Assembly: GCF_040802235.1 (NCBI RefSeq)
Contig: NC_133165.1
Location: forward strand, 44,777,629-44,841,628
Source of the DNA: Manis javanica
Lineage: Eukaryota > Chordata > Mammalia > Pholidota > Manidae
Length of the DNA: 64,000 nt
Reading direction: 5' to 3'
This document shows, piece after piece, positions 11,591-22,624 of this stretch; positions within the stretch are counted from its first letter, which is position 1, and every line of letters starts with the position of its first letter. The position numbers and the translations under genes were made by a program. The notes under the pieces are model-generated. The model had not been told where the DNA came from. It was given only the letters and a program-made list of their open reading frames with translations, and ran no database searches.

Positions 11591-12071
11591 CTTACTTTTT
11601 TTATTTTATTTTATTTTATTTTTTACTTCTTTTAAGAGTTTTTTTATTATTATTAAAGTATCATTGATATACAATCTTTTGATGGTTTCACATACACAAG
11701 AGTGGTTCAGTGTTCACCCATATAATCAAGACCTCAACCCCTACATTGTGGTCACTGCCTATCAAGGTTGTAAAATGTTAGAGTCATTAATTGTATTCTC
11801 CAAGCTGTACTACTGTCCTACCTATGTTGTGACTGCGAATTATAGTGCCCCTTAATCCATTTTTCCCTTCCTACCCACCCTCCCCAACCCTTCCCCTTTG
11901 CTAACCACTAGTCCATTCTAGGTGTCTATGAGTTTACTGTTTGTTTTTGTTCCTTCTGTTTTGCTTTGTTTTTATACTACAAAATTAGTGAAATACATGG
12001 TGTTTGGCTTTCTCCATCAGACTTATTTCAATGAGCATAATACCCTCTAGATGCAACCATAATGTTGCAAA
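11591..12071 (-). mobile_element. 5'-truncated L1 3' end, antisense, with TSD
   Basis: This is an antisense L1 3' UTR plus a little ORF2 C-terminus. The long tail is seen as repeated TTTTATTTTA on the + strand (11601-11640). The 3' UTR landmarks (GTTCCTTCTGTTTTGC, then ATACTACAAAATTAGTG) are in inverted orientation. The direct repeats TCAGCCTTTTTCTTTT at 11575-11590 and 12072-12087 are a 16-bp target-site duplication. Confidence 0.88.
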
Positions 12072-12204
12072 TCAGCCTTTTTCTTTTTCAAACTTTGGTG
12101 ATCTTTGTTTTATTCATTGATAATCTTTACAAATAACATAACATTATCTTTTCGAAGTAGTTTTACATGGAAATTTGGTCCACAAGTTGTGCAGAACAAG
12201 GATC

Positions 12205-12393
12205 ATTACAATTTTTCTTAAAGGGCAAACAATAAATATTTAGGCTTTGTAAAGGTCTCTGTTACAGATATTCAACTCAGCTTTAAAGGCCAAAAGCAGT
12301 CACAGATAACACATAAATGATAAATGATGATAATTTATAAATGATTGGCAGTGACTGTGTTCCAATAACACTTTTTATAAAAACAGGTTGATG
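12205..12393 (+). mobile_element. MER20-like hAT relic, left part
   Basis: The text resembles the common mammalian hAT-Charlie MITE with AAAGGGC...AAATATTTAGGCTTTG and GTGTTCCAATAACACTTTTTATAAAAACAGG. It is cut at 12393 by an L1. Its remaining end (GGCCATAGTTTGCCAACTCCTAG) is found at 33295-33336. The family name is from memory of the consensus and should be confirmed. The two-part structure is direct evidence that everything between was inserted later. Confidence 0.7.
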
Positions 12394-13017
12394 ACACTCC
12401 CAAACTCATTCTACCAGGCCAGCATCACTCTAATACCAAAACCAGGCAAAGAAACCACAGAAGAAGAAAATTACAGACCAATATCCCTGATGAACATAGA
12501 TGCAAAAATACTAAACAAAATATTAGCAAACCGAATTTAAAAATATATCAAAAAAGATCATACATCATGATCAAGTAAGATTTATTCCAGGGATGCAAGG
12601 ATGGTACAACATTCAAAAATCCATCAACATCATCTACCACATCAACAAAAACTAGGACAAAAACCACATGATCATCTCCATAGATGCTGAAAAAGCATTC
12701 AACAAAATTCAACATCGATTCATGATAAAAACTCTCAACAAAATGGATATAGAGGGCAAGTACCTAATAAAGGCTATATATGACAAACCCACAGCCAAGA
12801 TCATACTTAACAGCGAGAAGCTGAAAGCCTTTCCTTTAAGATCAGGAACAAGACAAGGATGCCCACTCTTTCCACTTTTATTCAACATAGTTCTGGAGGT
12901 CCTAGCCATGGCAATCAGACAACACAAAGAAATGAAAGGCATCCAGAATGGTAAAGAATAAGTTAAACTGCCACTGTTTGCAGATGACATGGCATTATAC
13001 ATTAAAAACCCTAAAAA
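12394..13017 (+). mobile_element. Outer L1, 5' piece (L1-D), ORF2 reverse transcriptase part
   Basis: This is a 5'-truncated L1 beginning inside ORF2 at the equivalent of L1-E 25943. It covers reverse transcriptase sequence with a few stops and shifts. The catalytic region (TTTGCAGATGAC, Phe-Ala-Asp-Asp) is intact at about 12977-12988. It stops at ...ATTAAAAACCCTAAA, exactly the ORF2 position at which L1-C resumes at 30425. The two are halves of one insertion. Confidence 0.9.
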
Positions 13018-13783
13018 GAGGAGGGAGCCAAGATGGTGGCATGAGTAGAGCAGCAGAAATCTCTTCCCAAAACCACATATATCTATGAAAATATAACAAA
13101 GACAACTCATCCTAGAATAGGGACCAGAGGACACAGGACAACATCCAGACCACATCCACACCTGCGAGAACCCAGCGCCTCATGAACGAGGTAAGATACA
13201 AGCCCCAGCCCCGAGGGACCCGAGTGCCCCTCCCCCCAGCTCCCAGCAGGAGGAGAGGAGCCGGAGCAGGGAAGGAGAGGGAGCCCAGGACTGCTGAAGA
13301 CCCAGACCCAGCCATCCGGACCAGAGCACAGACACAGTTCATGCATGGGGTCCTGGATACTAGGGAAACAGGCCAGCAAGACCGGTGAGTGGGTACCAGA
13401 GGCCAGCGCCGGAGAACAAACAAAAGCGAGAGGCCATTTTTTTTTTTGGTGAGTGCTTTTTGGAAGTCTTAAAGGGACAGGGACCCCAATACTAAGGAAA
13501 TAGGGCAGCAAGACCTGTGAGCAGATGCCTGAGGCCGGTGGCTGAGGACAAAGAAAAGAGAGCAGGGTTTTTTTTTATTATTTATTTAAATGTTTTGTTG
13601 TTGTTCTTTTTCTTTTGTTTTGGCGAGTGCTTTTTGGAAGTCTTAAAGGGGCAGGGTGGGATACTTAGTCCAGAGGTAGGGAATCTGGGGAATCTCTGGG
13701 CACTCTAACCCCCTGGGCAGCAGGGAACATGGAGGCCCCTTACTGAGATAAATAGCCTCCCAGCCACTCCCCATCCAGTGGGG
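13018..13783 (+). promoter_or_regulatory. L1-E 5' UTR, left part
   Basis: Start of the L1 5' UTR: AGCCAAGATGGTGGCATGAG, then a GC-rich section and two promoter-like units marked by GAGTGCTTTTTGGAAGTCTTAAAGGG near 13450 and 13625. It is cut at 13783 by the provirus. The rest of the UTR (CTCCACCATTTTGGAGCAGC...) resumes near 23122. The insertion separates the 5' promoter region from both ORFs. Confidence 0.8.
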
Positions 13784-14321
13784 TGTCCCGACCTGCAGGA
13801 CTATCAATAGGGGTCGATGACCTAGAGGAGAGAATGAAGAGGCAAGAGACACAAAGAACAGACAGCAAGACAGGATGTCTGATCAAGCTGACCAATTTTA
13901 TTTTTCTCAGGTGCAATTTATATAGGTTGTGATGAAAAAATATATGTAAAGAGGTGATTGGTCTTCAGGTGGCACCAGCGGGAACGTGTAGAGAGGTGAT
14001 TGGGCTTCAGGTGGCGCCGGCGGGAACCGAGGACCCGGAAGAGAAGCAGGAAGTTCGCCATCTTGTGGGTGGGGACCCTTGGGAGGGAGGTTTAAGGGTG
14101 GGGCTTTTCCCTGGGGCAGCGGGTGTTCTTGAGAAGCAGGAGTTTGGCAGGGTTAGAAGGCCAGTGGAAAGAACGGAGGAGGAAACATTGCTTAGCAATC
14201 TGACTGCAGGATCTATATTGATTTGGCTAGGAGAGCAACTCTGCCTTACTGCAGAAATGATTGCTGTTGTCTTAAGACTTACATAACTAGCATTGCTTAA
14301 AAGTCCATACACTCACTCCCA
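13784..14321 (-). repeat. 3' LTR of the provirus
   Basis: 538-bp LTR bounded on the + strand by TGTCCCG... and ...CACTCCCA. On the minus strand a TATATAAATT box lies at 13924-13915 and an AATAAA at 13902-13897. These are only about 13 bp apart, so AATAAA is in U3 or at the start of a short R. Against the 5' LTR I count about 11 substitutions and one 2-bp indel over roughly 480 bp. Confidence 0.93.
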
Positions 14322-14340
14322 GCATCTCCCCCTTTCTTTA
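14322..14340 (-). promoter_or_regulatory. Polypurine tract
   Basis: The minus strand reads TAAAGAAAGGGGGAGATGC directly upstream of the 3' LTR. It is purine-rich and correctly placed as the plus-strand DNA primer. The last few bases before the LTR are not pure purine. Confidence 0.8.
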
Positions 14341-14652
14341 TTAAAAATTAAGACGATTTTGGTTGAGCAGGCTAAGGGGCGGGGACAGGGGCCTGATCCT
14401 CAGTGGATATCTGGTGCGTGAAGAGGACTCTTAGTCTTACAGGCTCTGCTGAAGAGAAAGAGTTTCTCTATTAAGCGCAAGGTGTCTTTTTCCTGAGGAG
14501 AGGAGGATGCAGGACACAAACCTCTATGCAATCAGGTATGTCCCTCAAGGAACCCAGGGCAGGCGTTAGCCTTTCCTTTGCAGTGCTTTGCCTCACATCC
14601 CCCTTAGTACTCAACCGGCACTCAGAGACTCCTGGAAGGGTCGCGCTGGTGC

Positions 14653-15226
14653 TTACTTTTGCTGAGAAGAGCTAGAGGGGGGTGCTTTGTCGTCGTCATC
14701 ACTCTCACGAGCTAGTTTGTGATAGTGGACTTGGATAGGTTTGCCAACAAGGGTATCTATTTGTCTCTTTATATGGCTCATCAAATGTTTAAGAGCCCAA
14801 GGGCCAAAAGACAAGAGCAATATCAATCCTATGAGGGGGCCTAGGAGAGAGGGCAAGAGAGTAGTAAGCCATGGGGAGGCTGAAAACCAATTTTTATACC
14901 AACTTTCATCTTGCTCTCTTTCTTTCTTTCTTTTTTCTAACCCTTCTCTAACTCTTTTCATACTATCTCTAACTACTCCTGTTTTATCAGCATAGAAGCA
15001 GCACTCTTCTTTCAGGCGGCGCAAAGCCCACCTTGCTGCAGAAAGAGTAGGTCTAGCCCTCTGCGGTTTTGTAGAACTACTTCAGTGAGGGACGCGATGG
15101 AATCTGTCAGGTCAGAGATTCCTTTCTGCAATTCTTGGATATCTTGATCTATAGTGGCACTGAGCTTGTGATAGCAGGAGTTAGAAAGAAGCAGAGAAGA
15201 TATGCCTGTGCCTGCACCTACAGTCC
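14653..15226 (-). pseudogene. Provirus env, transmembrane subunit remnant
   Basis: The reading frame at 15024-14653 holds the paired cysteines that end the CX6CC-type motif at about 15003-14998. It then has a charged helix, a Trp-rich pre-membrane segment (SWYKNWF), a hydrophobic anchor (LLPSLLGPLIGLILLLSF) and a cytoplasmic tail with acidic and serine runs. The upstream heptad/fusion-peptide region at about 15226-15025 is in other frames, so TM is separated from SU by frame breaks. The CX6CC arrangement is gamma/type-D-like. It is not expressible as a continuous protein. Confidence 0.85.
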
Positions 15227-16560
15227 CTAGGCTGAGCAGAACAGCGATAGTAACAGCAGTAATGGGTTCTCGGTGGGAGCAGGGAGGGAAGGGTCTGAAG
15301 ATTGTTCCCAGATATGGAAGAACTCATCAGGATGGTAGCAAATGAGCCTGGGTATAACTTTTATGAGAACACAAAATCCATGCTCTTGTAAAATGGGATT
15401 GTAGGCACAGGGGGTGATTCCGTCTAAGCAGGCCCACCAGGTATCATTGGGGGGAACTATAAATTGGGGTCCCTGTCCAATGGAGAAGATTTCTCGACAG
15501 AGGTGGGTGTACTCATGAGGGATCTTTTGAAGAGTGTTAGTTATACAAGTCTGGTTACCGACTACTTGGGCTAAGGTTAGGCCTTCCCAACTAGCGCGTT
15601 TCCAACAGCAGTTGTAGGTATCATTGGAGGTGGAGAAGTTGCCAGGGATGGTGGCACCTTCATAAAAAGGGGGGGAAGAGTGGTAACATAACCAACATTC
15701 GGCAGTAAGCTCGGGAGTGGAGGAATTAAGACTAAGGAAGGTTTGATTTATAAGGGTGAGGACAAGGTCTTTAGAGCTCGCTAGGGTGGACACTGGCGGT
15801 GTAGGGGAGGGTTTAAGACTGCTAGTTGTGAAGCTATGGTTAGGCGAGAGGGTGGAAGGCTTCAGTGGGGGAGGGTGCTTCCCACCTAGGACTGTATTTG
15901 GGCCTATAGCAGCAGAAGGGGTGGCAGGGAACTCTTTAAGAAGTTTAATAGTAAAGGTGATGCCTTCATCATAATGTTCTTTATATAAGCAAAGACCCCA
16001 AGTATATCCTTGTGTCCAGCTGGAGGCTTTTTTCCCTGTTTCGGTGAATGTGACTGAAAGAGGGTTGCACCAACCTCTAGTAGCACTGTATGTGTGCTCG
16101 CATTCTGGGAGGGCCTCAGGGTACTGAGGATTCTTGAATGGACGCCTGTTCACAAACGGACTGTGGGAGTAATTTGCTCTGGCTATAATGTAATCCCAGG
16201 AAGAGGATGGCTTCCAATAGGTATCTCTCATGGTCTCACACCCCCATGAAGCACAATAAAAATCTGTTTTGCCTCCGCATTTATGGAGGAGTTCATGGGG
16301 TCGGTGTTGCCCGGGGCAGACATAAAAAGAATATGACCTAAGAACTGACCGGCGCCCAGAATCTGAACAACCTGGCATGGCTACATGATCTTTCCAGAAG
16401 ATATTGGGCCGGAACTCTGGTCTAGAAGGTGTTCTATTCCCCAGGGGGCCCCTGCTCCCAGGGCTAACTTACAAAGATCAGGTTGTAAAACACTTGGCCA
16501 CCAGACGTCTGGCGAGGTTTGAGAGCAGGACCAAACAACATCTCCTCTTTCAGAAAGCAC
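15227..16560 (-). pseudogene. Provirus env, surface subunit remnant
   Basis: Open from ATG 16378 to 15227 (383 codons). The frame is also open upstream of this ATG toward about 16450, so the true start and signal peptide are uncertain. It has many cysteines, several N-x-S/T sites, a Ser/Pro-rich middle (residues about 165-205) and a CWLC motif at residues 228-231, the SU-TM disulphide-isomerase motif of gamma- and type-D envelopes. The 3' end of this frame is hydrophobic and then stops, so it no longer reads into TM. Confidence 0.85.
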
Positions 16561-16603
16561 TATCCAGGTGTAGTTCCAGGGAAAGTGTCAGGATCTCATG
16601 GGT

Positions 16604-17506
16604 TTAGGCGCTGGCTGATGGCTCAGAGCTGTGGTCATGATCAGGAGGATGAGGACTTTTGGCGACTGCATCCGCAATGGAAAGAGAATTTGTCTCAGGC
16701 GGAGATGGGAGCTCCAGTCTGGACTGTGGTAAGTTAGCGGTTTTAACTAGCCTTTCAGGGAGCCATCGAGGCTCGGAGTTTTGCTGCTCATAAATGCAGA
16801 CGGACCCTCGGCCCCAGATAATAACGGGGTCGGGACCTTTCCATGCGAAGGTCAGTGGATCTTTCCATTTTACTAACGCTTGAAGTTCATTGGTTTTTGG
16901 GTGCCATAACCGAACAGCAGCTGAGCGTCTGTGGGAGTCGAGCGTCAAGAAGTTAATGACAAACAAGGCATGACTAAGTTGATTATGGGGGCTGATAGTT
17001 GTATACAGGAGGGGATTGTTCTTGAGGCAGGAGAGCGTGTTTATAAGAGTTTGATGAGCTCGCTCTATAATTCCTTGTCCTTGGGGATTATATGGGATGC
17101 CTGTGATACGTTTTATCTGGAAGTCAGAACAGAAGCACTGAAATTTAGCTCCTGTGTAACCTGGCCCATTGTCAGTTTTTATTATCTTTGACTTGTCTAG
17201 CACTGTAAAACAGCGCAAGGTGTGGGTAATGACATCTTTAGAAGCCTCTCCGGTAAGGGGCGAAGCAAAGATAAAACCACTAAAGGTATCTATAGTAACA
17301 TGGAGGTATTTCATCTTTTTAAAGGGGGTGAAATGAGTGACATCCATTTGCCAAATTTCATTTGAGATTAGGCCCCGAGGGTTCAGGGACAGGAAGATGT
17401 GGAGCACAGTCATTACATCTTTTGACAATTTCTCGGGCTTGCTCTCTGGTAATTTTGAACATGAGCCGCAGAGTATTTGCTGAAACGTGGTGGAGCGAGT
17501 GAGCAT
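16604..17506 (-). pseudogene. Provirus pol, integrase core and C-terminal domain
   Basis: This 300-codon open stretch encodes the integrase catalytic core with the D,D35E triad visible at D55 (WQMDVTH), D112 (KTDNGPGY) and E148 (GIIERAH). The C-terminal domain follows with WKDPLTFAW, IIWGRGSVC and WLPERLV. The N-terminal HHCC zinc domain lies in the neighbouring frame (end of 18089-17358), so the protein is frameshifted. The sequence is betaretrovirus-like. Confidence 0.92.
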
Positions 17507-18089
17507 GCTGAGCTTGAGTTAGGGGTGCACCGCTGAAAGCTGGCGCTATTAAGGGAAGGGTACGGGTGGCCTGGTCAGCAAGGGCATTGCCTGCTGAAAG
17601 AGGGCCAGGGAGTCCTGTGTGAGCCCGCAAATGGCCAATAAAAAAGGGGTTGGAGCATCGGACTATGAGATATTGAATTTGTCTAAACAGATCAGCGGCA
17701 TTGGAGGAAGGTTTAATAAAGGGAGTGGTTTCTAGGAGAGGTACTGAGTGGGCTATGTAGGAACTATCTGTATAGAAATTGAAAGGGGTATTAGAGAGTG
17801 GTTGGAACACTTGGAGGACTGCGTAAAGTTCAACAAGTTGGGCGGATGAAAAGGGAGTGGGCAGGGAGACGGGGGTTTTATCTTGAATAACATATGCTCC
17901 CCGCCCTGTTGCTGAGCCATCTGTGAAGACGAGGAGGGCTTCTCGCAAAGGAGAGGGGGAGGTAACTTTGGGGAAAACTAGGGGATGTAGTCTACTAAAC
18001 TGGATTAAAGGGTCAATGGGATAATGATTATCTATGGTCCCAGCAAAGGAGGCACAAGCGATACCCCAGTCATCGTTGGTTTGTAGCAA
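17358..18089 (-). pseudogene. Provirus pol, RNase H and integrase zinc domain
   Basis: RNase H motifs appear in order: LVFTDGSATG, VELYAVL, FYTDSSYI and GNALADQAT, with the D/E/D/D residues kept. The frame continues into the integrase HHCC domain (HSLHH...CNDC). It overlaps the integrase-core frame by about 150 bp, showing a frameshift near 17400-17500. A TAA-like break at 18090 separates it from the RT connection domain. Confidence 0.9.
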
Positions 18090-19234
18090 CTAATCTATCT
18101 GCTCTGTAGTATATGGAACAACAAGGATATCGGGATCATTACCAAAATACTGTCTGCTTAGTTTTCTTCCTTTTATAATAACAGAGGCAGCTAGGGAAAA
18201 GTAAGGTGTTAGAACGTTCACAGGTTTGCTGGAGAGGTAGACCCAAAGAAGAGGCTTGCCTTGTTGTTCAAGGGTCTTGGCTGACTGCCAAAAAACTCCT
18301 ACTGGAGCATGGGTGGTGGCACAAATGATAAGATATAAAGGAGAGGAGTAGTCAATCTGAAAGGAGGTTTGTAGAGAGATAGCTTGATTTATCTGTTCTA
18401 TAGCAGCAACTGCTAGGGGCATTAGGGTGTGGGGGGAGAGGGGATGCGAGTTGCCTGCCAGTAAATTGTTTAAGGGAGTTAAACTTTCAGGGGGAAGTTT
18501 TAGGTATGGCCTTAAAAACTGTAGGTTGCCTAACAATTTTTGAAAGTCATGCAGCGTCTTAAGGGAAGAAGTGTGGAGCTCTATGTTAGGTGTGAAAATT
18601 CGGTGAGCTCGGAGGCTATAGCCTAGGTAAGTATAGGGTTAGGAAAACTGAATTTTATTGGGAGCAATTTTCAAGTGGGAGGCTTCAAGGGTTTCTAGGA
18701 GGTGTTGGAAACAGGCAATGCCTTGAGCTCCGTCGGGGGAAGCAATAAGTATGTCATCCATGTAATTAAGGAAGTAAATATGAGGCCATTGTCTCCTAAC
18801 GGGGTCTAGAATTCGGGCTACGAATTTTTGGGCTAAGGTAGGGCTATTCGCCATACCTTGGGGAAGAACACGCCATTGATACCTAGGCATTGGTTTGTTA
18901 AAGTTGATCTGGGGAAGGCTAAAGGCAAAATGGATACTATCATCTAGGTGGAGAGGAATAGTAAAGAAGCAATCTTGCAGGTCTATAACAATCTTATAAT
19001 AGTTTATGGGTATAGCAGCAGGGGACGGGAGGCCAGGCTGCAAGGCACCCATAGGGACCATAACTTTATTAATGGCTCAAAGGTCTTGTAGGAGCCTACA
19101 TTTGCCTGATTTTTTTTGCGATGACAAAAATGGGGGTATTCCAAGGAGAATTGGAAGGTTCGATATGGCCTGCTACCAGCTGCTCCTGTATGAGCTGCAT
19201 GGCTGCATGTAGTTTTTCTGCATTCAGAGGCCAC
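18090..19234 (-). pseudogene. Provirus pol, reverse transcriptase
   Basis: The RT fingers begin near 19234. The palm is open at 19061-18639, with VLPQGMANSP and the YMDD catalytic motif at 18764-18753. Thumb and connection follow at 18536-18090 after a break of about 100 bp. The YMDD aspartates are preserved, but in-frame stops and shifts (near 19060, 18640-18540 and 18090) break the enzyme. It copies viral RNA to DNA in the intact family. Confidence 0.9.
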
Positions 19235-20085
19235 TGATCAACCCAGACAGGCTCGGTTGTTTTCCATGTTATTTTATCAGCATACTGCTGGGGTACAGGT
19301 ATGATTGTGGCCTCTAGGGGAAAGGGAATCCTAGTCCCTTTCTCTTTAGTATTTGATATGATGGTCACAGGAGTTCTAATACCTTGTGCATTCATTCCTA
19401 GCCCTTGGCCAGGCAAGTAGCCTTGTGTCAGCATTTGCTTGGTCACTAACTTGTTTGGGCTACACATAATAATATTCATTTGAGAGAGAATGTCTCATCC
19501 CCACAAATTGACTGGAACCCTAGGAATTACAAAAGGAATAACTGTCCCTGAATTCCCTTCTTGATCTGACTAATGAAGGGACTGGGAACTAACTTGAGGG
19601 TTTTGTGACTATCCGATTCCCTGTAGGTGGGTGGTGGAGTTTGTAAGGGGCCAGGAAGGGGGCCACTGCTCTTTGGCAATAACAGTGGCATCTGCTCCTG
19701 AGTCTAGGAGGCCTTGAAAGGCTTTCCCATTTAAGGACAGAGTTAGCATGGGCCGGGCACACATAATTTGTTGAGTCCAATAGACATCTGTGGTGCCTAT
19801 GTCACTCGTTTCACAGTGCTCTTTAAGGCACTTATTGGAGGAAGGGATAAGGGGTAGGAGAAGAAGTTGGGCAAGGGTATATTCTGCAGGAATATATAGA
19901 GGGCCCTTAAGAGTGGAGGCTAGGATCTGAATTTCTCCTTTGAAATCTGGATCAATTACTCCAGGGTGTATTTGAAGCTCTTTTAGGGAGGCTGAAGCAC
20001 GTCCCAGAATTAAGCTGAAAGTGTTAGAGGGGAGGGGCCCTCGGATGCCCATCTGTAGAAGCTTTGTCCCTTCTTCTGGAGTCAA
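19096..20085 (-). pseudogene. Provirus pro region: dUTPase, protease, G-patch
   Basis: The 20085-19609 frame begins in the dUTPase fold (GVIDPDFKGEI, residues 42-52, the conserved motif 3). It continues into an aspartic protease with LLDSGADATVIA; the catalytic Asp codon is at 19704-19702. After a break around 19600-19490, the 19479-19096 frame carries a G-patch ([14 protein letters not shown]) and enters RT. A dUTPase fused to protease in pro, followed by a G-patch, is typical of betaretroviruses. The frame break near 19609 inactivates it. Confidence 0.9.
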
Positions 20086-20111
20086 TATTGTACTGGTGGT
20101 GGAACAGAGGT

Positions 20112-22434
20112 CTAATCCTGGGCTGTTTTTTGTGGCTCTTCAGAGGTCTGAAATTGATTTTGGGTTACTGTCGAGGGGATGAACCCAGTTGCTCCGGGGT
20201 GCATCTTCTGCAGGGGGGCCGGCGGCTGCCCCCTGAAGGGGTTTTCCTGGTTCCTAAAAGGGAGGGGCAGACCTTGTATATCGGTTTTTGACCGGCATTC
20301 TTTGGCCCAGTGGTATCCTTTTTGACATCTGGGACAAGGGGTGGAGGGGGGGGATGGATTAGTTGGTTTAGGGGTGTTGCCAGAATCGCTAGGAAGGGGC
20401 AGATTAAGGCCAGAATTGGGAGGCCAAGGGTTTTGAGGCTGTGGGCAATCTTTGGCAAAATGACCAGGCTGCTTGCAATTAAAGCAAGTTTTTTGTGTTG
20501 AGCCAATGCCTGCCCTTTGCAAGGCAACTCCAATAGCCAGTCCAATGGCATGACTAGTTCCGGCACCTGCGCAGAGGCACACAAAGTCGGACACTGACTC
20601 TTTGCGATGATGCCGAAGCAGGTCTTGACAGACTGGATTAGCATTCTCAAAAGCCAGCTGTTTAATAAAGGGGTTGTTGGGCTCTTGGATTCCGAACATG
20701 CGCTCAACTGCCTCCGTAAGGCGGCTGATGAAAGAGCTATAGGGCTCGTCTGCTTCTTGCCATATCTTAGTAAGAGTGGCAGTAGCGGCTCCTCTAGGGG
20801 TAACTTTTTCCAAGCTCCGAGGCCAGCTTGTCTGACTTGAGCCAGGAGGCCTGTGGGAAAGCATGCTTGGACTGCTAGAGTGTTATAAGGAGCTTCACCT
20901 AAAATTCTTTTTGCTGTCCAGTCTCGGGAACTGGGTTGGGTAAGATTTTTACTTTCAATTTCTTTAGCGAATTCGGCAAGCTCGGCTTTCCAAAGAACAA
21001 AGTCTCCCCTGTTTAAGGCTGCGCGAGCAAGCTGATGGAATTCATTTGGGGTAAGCCAATCATTGGTGATAGATTCTAACAGAGCTAGAGTAAATGGGGC
21101 GGTAGGTCCATAATTGGAAACAGCTGACTTGAGCTTCTCTAGAGCTCGGATATCTAGGGGTGAAAAGGATGTTCTTTTTATAGGGGCTGGGTCTCTCATC
21201 CCTGGAGGCCTGTCGCTAGGACATGGGCCTCTTTCGGCTCGGTCTTCAGGGCTATCGTTTAGATGGTCATCTCCATCGTCGTGCCATGAATCTCTCTGGG
21301 CTCTATCATCAAGAGTAGTACTCACGGGACTTTCTTGTCTCATATCAGGATCAGTGCTCTCTTCTTCAGGGTTATCGGGGTCAAATAACTTAGGGGAGGG
21401 GCTCCGGGGAATAGAAACCCCACTCCATAGGGAGACAGGAAAAGTCAGGACAGGGTTGGGCGATTTTTTTGTTTTGTGAAAAAGTGATTTTGAGGGAGGC
21501 GGAGTACTTTTAGAGGAAGAATTTGGGGTGTGGGTTAAATGGGTTAGATTGGAGAGCTCTTGATCTAGGTCGCGAATGGCTTGTAGGAGTTGGATTTGTA
21601 CTTTTCTATTTTTGACCATCTGCCTGAGGACTGAGAGGTCATTTGCAGCATGTAAATGCTCACAGGAGAGAGAGGAGAAGGTGGGAAACATTTGGTCATG
21701 AACAGGGGCGGGGGAATGAAGGGTGGTAAGGTTACTGCTTGTGGGTGAAGTGCAGAGGCAAGGGCGATGGTAGTGGCCTTAGGTGGCCAGTCAGGATTGT
21801 TATAACGCGCTGCCTCTTCTTCTAAAGTGGCTTCATCAGCGGGATCAAGGGGCTCAGCAGGACTTAAGTTGATGAGGCTAAGGTAAATATTTGGGGGAGG
21901 GATAGCACGGAGAGGACGGGAGTCATTGGAGTTATTAGGGGAGGAAACTTTTTCCGTCAGTGACAGGGAAAGAGACTCGACAGTCGGTAAAGGTGGGAGT
22001 CTGTCCGATATTTGAGAGGGGTTTGCAGCGGAATCTGAAGGATGTTCTTTGAGAGAAGGGGAGGCTGGCCGAGAAGCCTCGCAGGGGGGACGAGAGCGGG
22101 ATCTCATGGTTTTTTCTCCCTCAATGACAACTTTTTGTAAATCGGGCCACTCGCGATGAACACGCAAGATATCATTAATAAGATTCCAATAGCTAAATGC
22201 TGACACAGGTACTTTTTCTGGACTAAAAACTCTGTAATAGTCTTGAAGGCAATCGCCTACTTGTCAACATTTCTTTTCACTAATGGTCCCTTCCTGAGGG
22301 AACCAGGGACACACATTTTCAATAAAGGCTAAAAAACGTTTCGAATCTTTTTTCTTAACCCTTGTTCCTCATGTCCTGAGGGACTCTTTGAGTCCGGCTA
22401 TAAACAAATCTTCTTGCGAGGATGCTTGCCCCAT
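20112..22434 (-). pseudogene. Provirus gag (MA-CA-NC), broken
   Basis: The start is an ATG at 22434-22432 followed by Gly-Gln, a myristoylation-type MGQ start. The reading stops after 21 codons. Matrix sequence resumes in other frames (22206-21565). Capsid follows at 21691 to about 20850 and, after a shift, at 20864-20112. That last frame contains the major homology region (IWQEADEPYSSFISRL) and two nucleocapsid zinc knuckles (CFNCKQPGHFAKDC, CPRCQKGYHWAKEC). A proline/serine-rich acidic spacer lies between MA and CA. At least three frame breaks are present. Confidence 0.9.
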
Positions 22435-22444
22435 GACTTACCTT
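22435..22444 (-). promoter_or_regulatory. Provirus major splice donor
   Basis: The minus strand reads AAG/GTAAGTC immediately before the gag ATG at 22434. It is a perfect match to the U1 consensus. Its position fits a donor for spliced env mRNA. Inference from sequence only. Confidence 0.6.
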
Positions 22445-22604
22445 CTCAAATCCATCGCTGATTGAGTATATATGAGTCTCTCTCATGCCGGGTTCAGAAT
22501 GTGGAGACTCTGGCAAGGGTCTTGTAGCTGCAGACACCTCCTTTCATGGGTGGGCCCACCCCCACCCTCCTGGGGGAGATGTTCTCGCCTCTCCGGTCTG
22601 TCGG

Positions 22605-22622
22605 GCCCCATGTTGAGCGCCA
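22605..22622 (-). promoter_or_regulatory. Primer binding site, tRNA-Lys1,2 type
   Basis: The minus strand reads TGGCGCTCAACATGGGGC, two bases inside the 5' LTR. It matches the tRNA-Lys1,2 primer site used by type D and other betaretroviruses at 16 of 18 positions. Both mismatches are transitions. Confidence 0.85.
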
Positions 22623-22624
22623 GT

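Noticed and set aside
13018-13783. Independent L1 5' fragment unrelated to 23116-28604
   Set aside because: Its sequence continues in register after the provirus, so it is the same L1.
14653-16378. Possible co-opted (syncytin-like) env gene
   Set aside because: SU and TM are in different frames with breaks between, and gag-pol is decayed around them. There is no sign of a preserved complete env.
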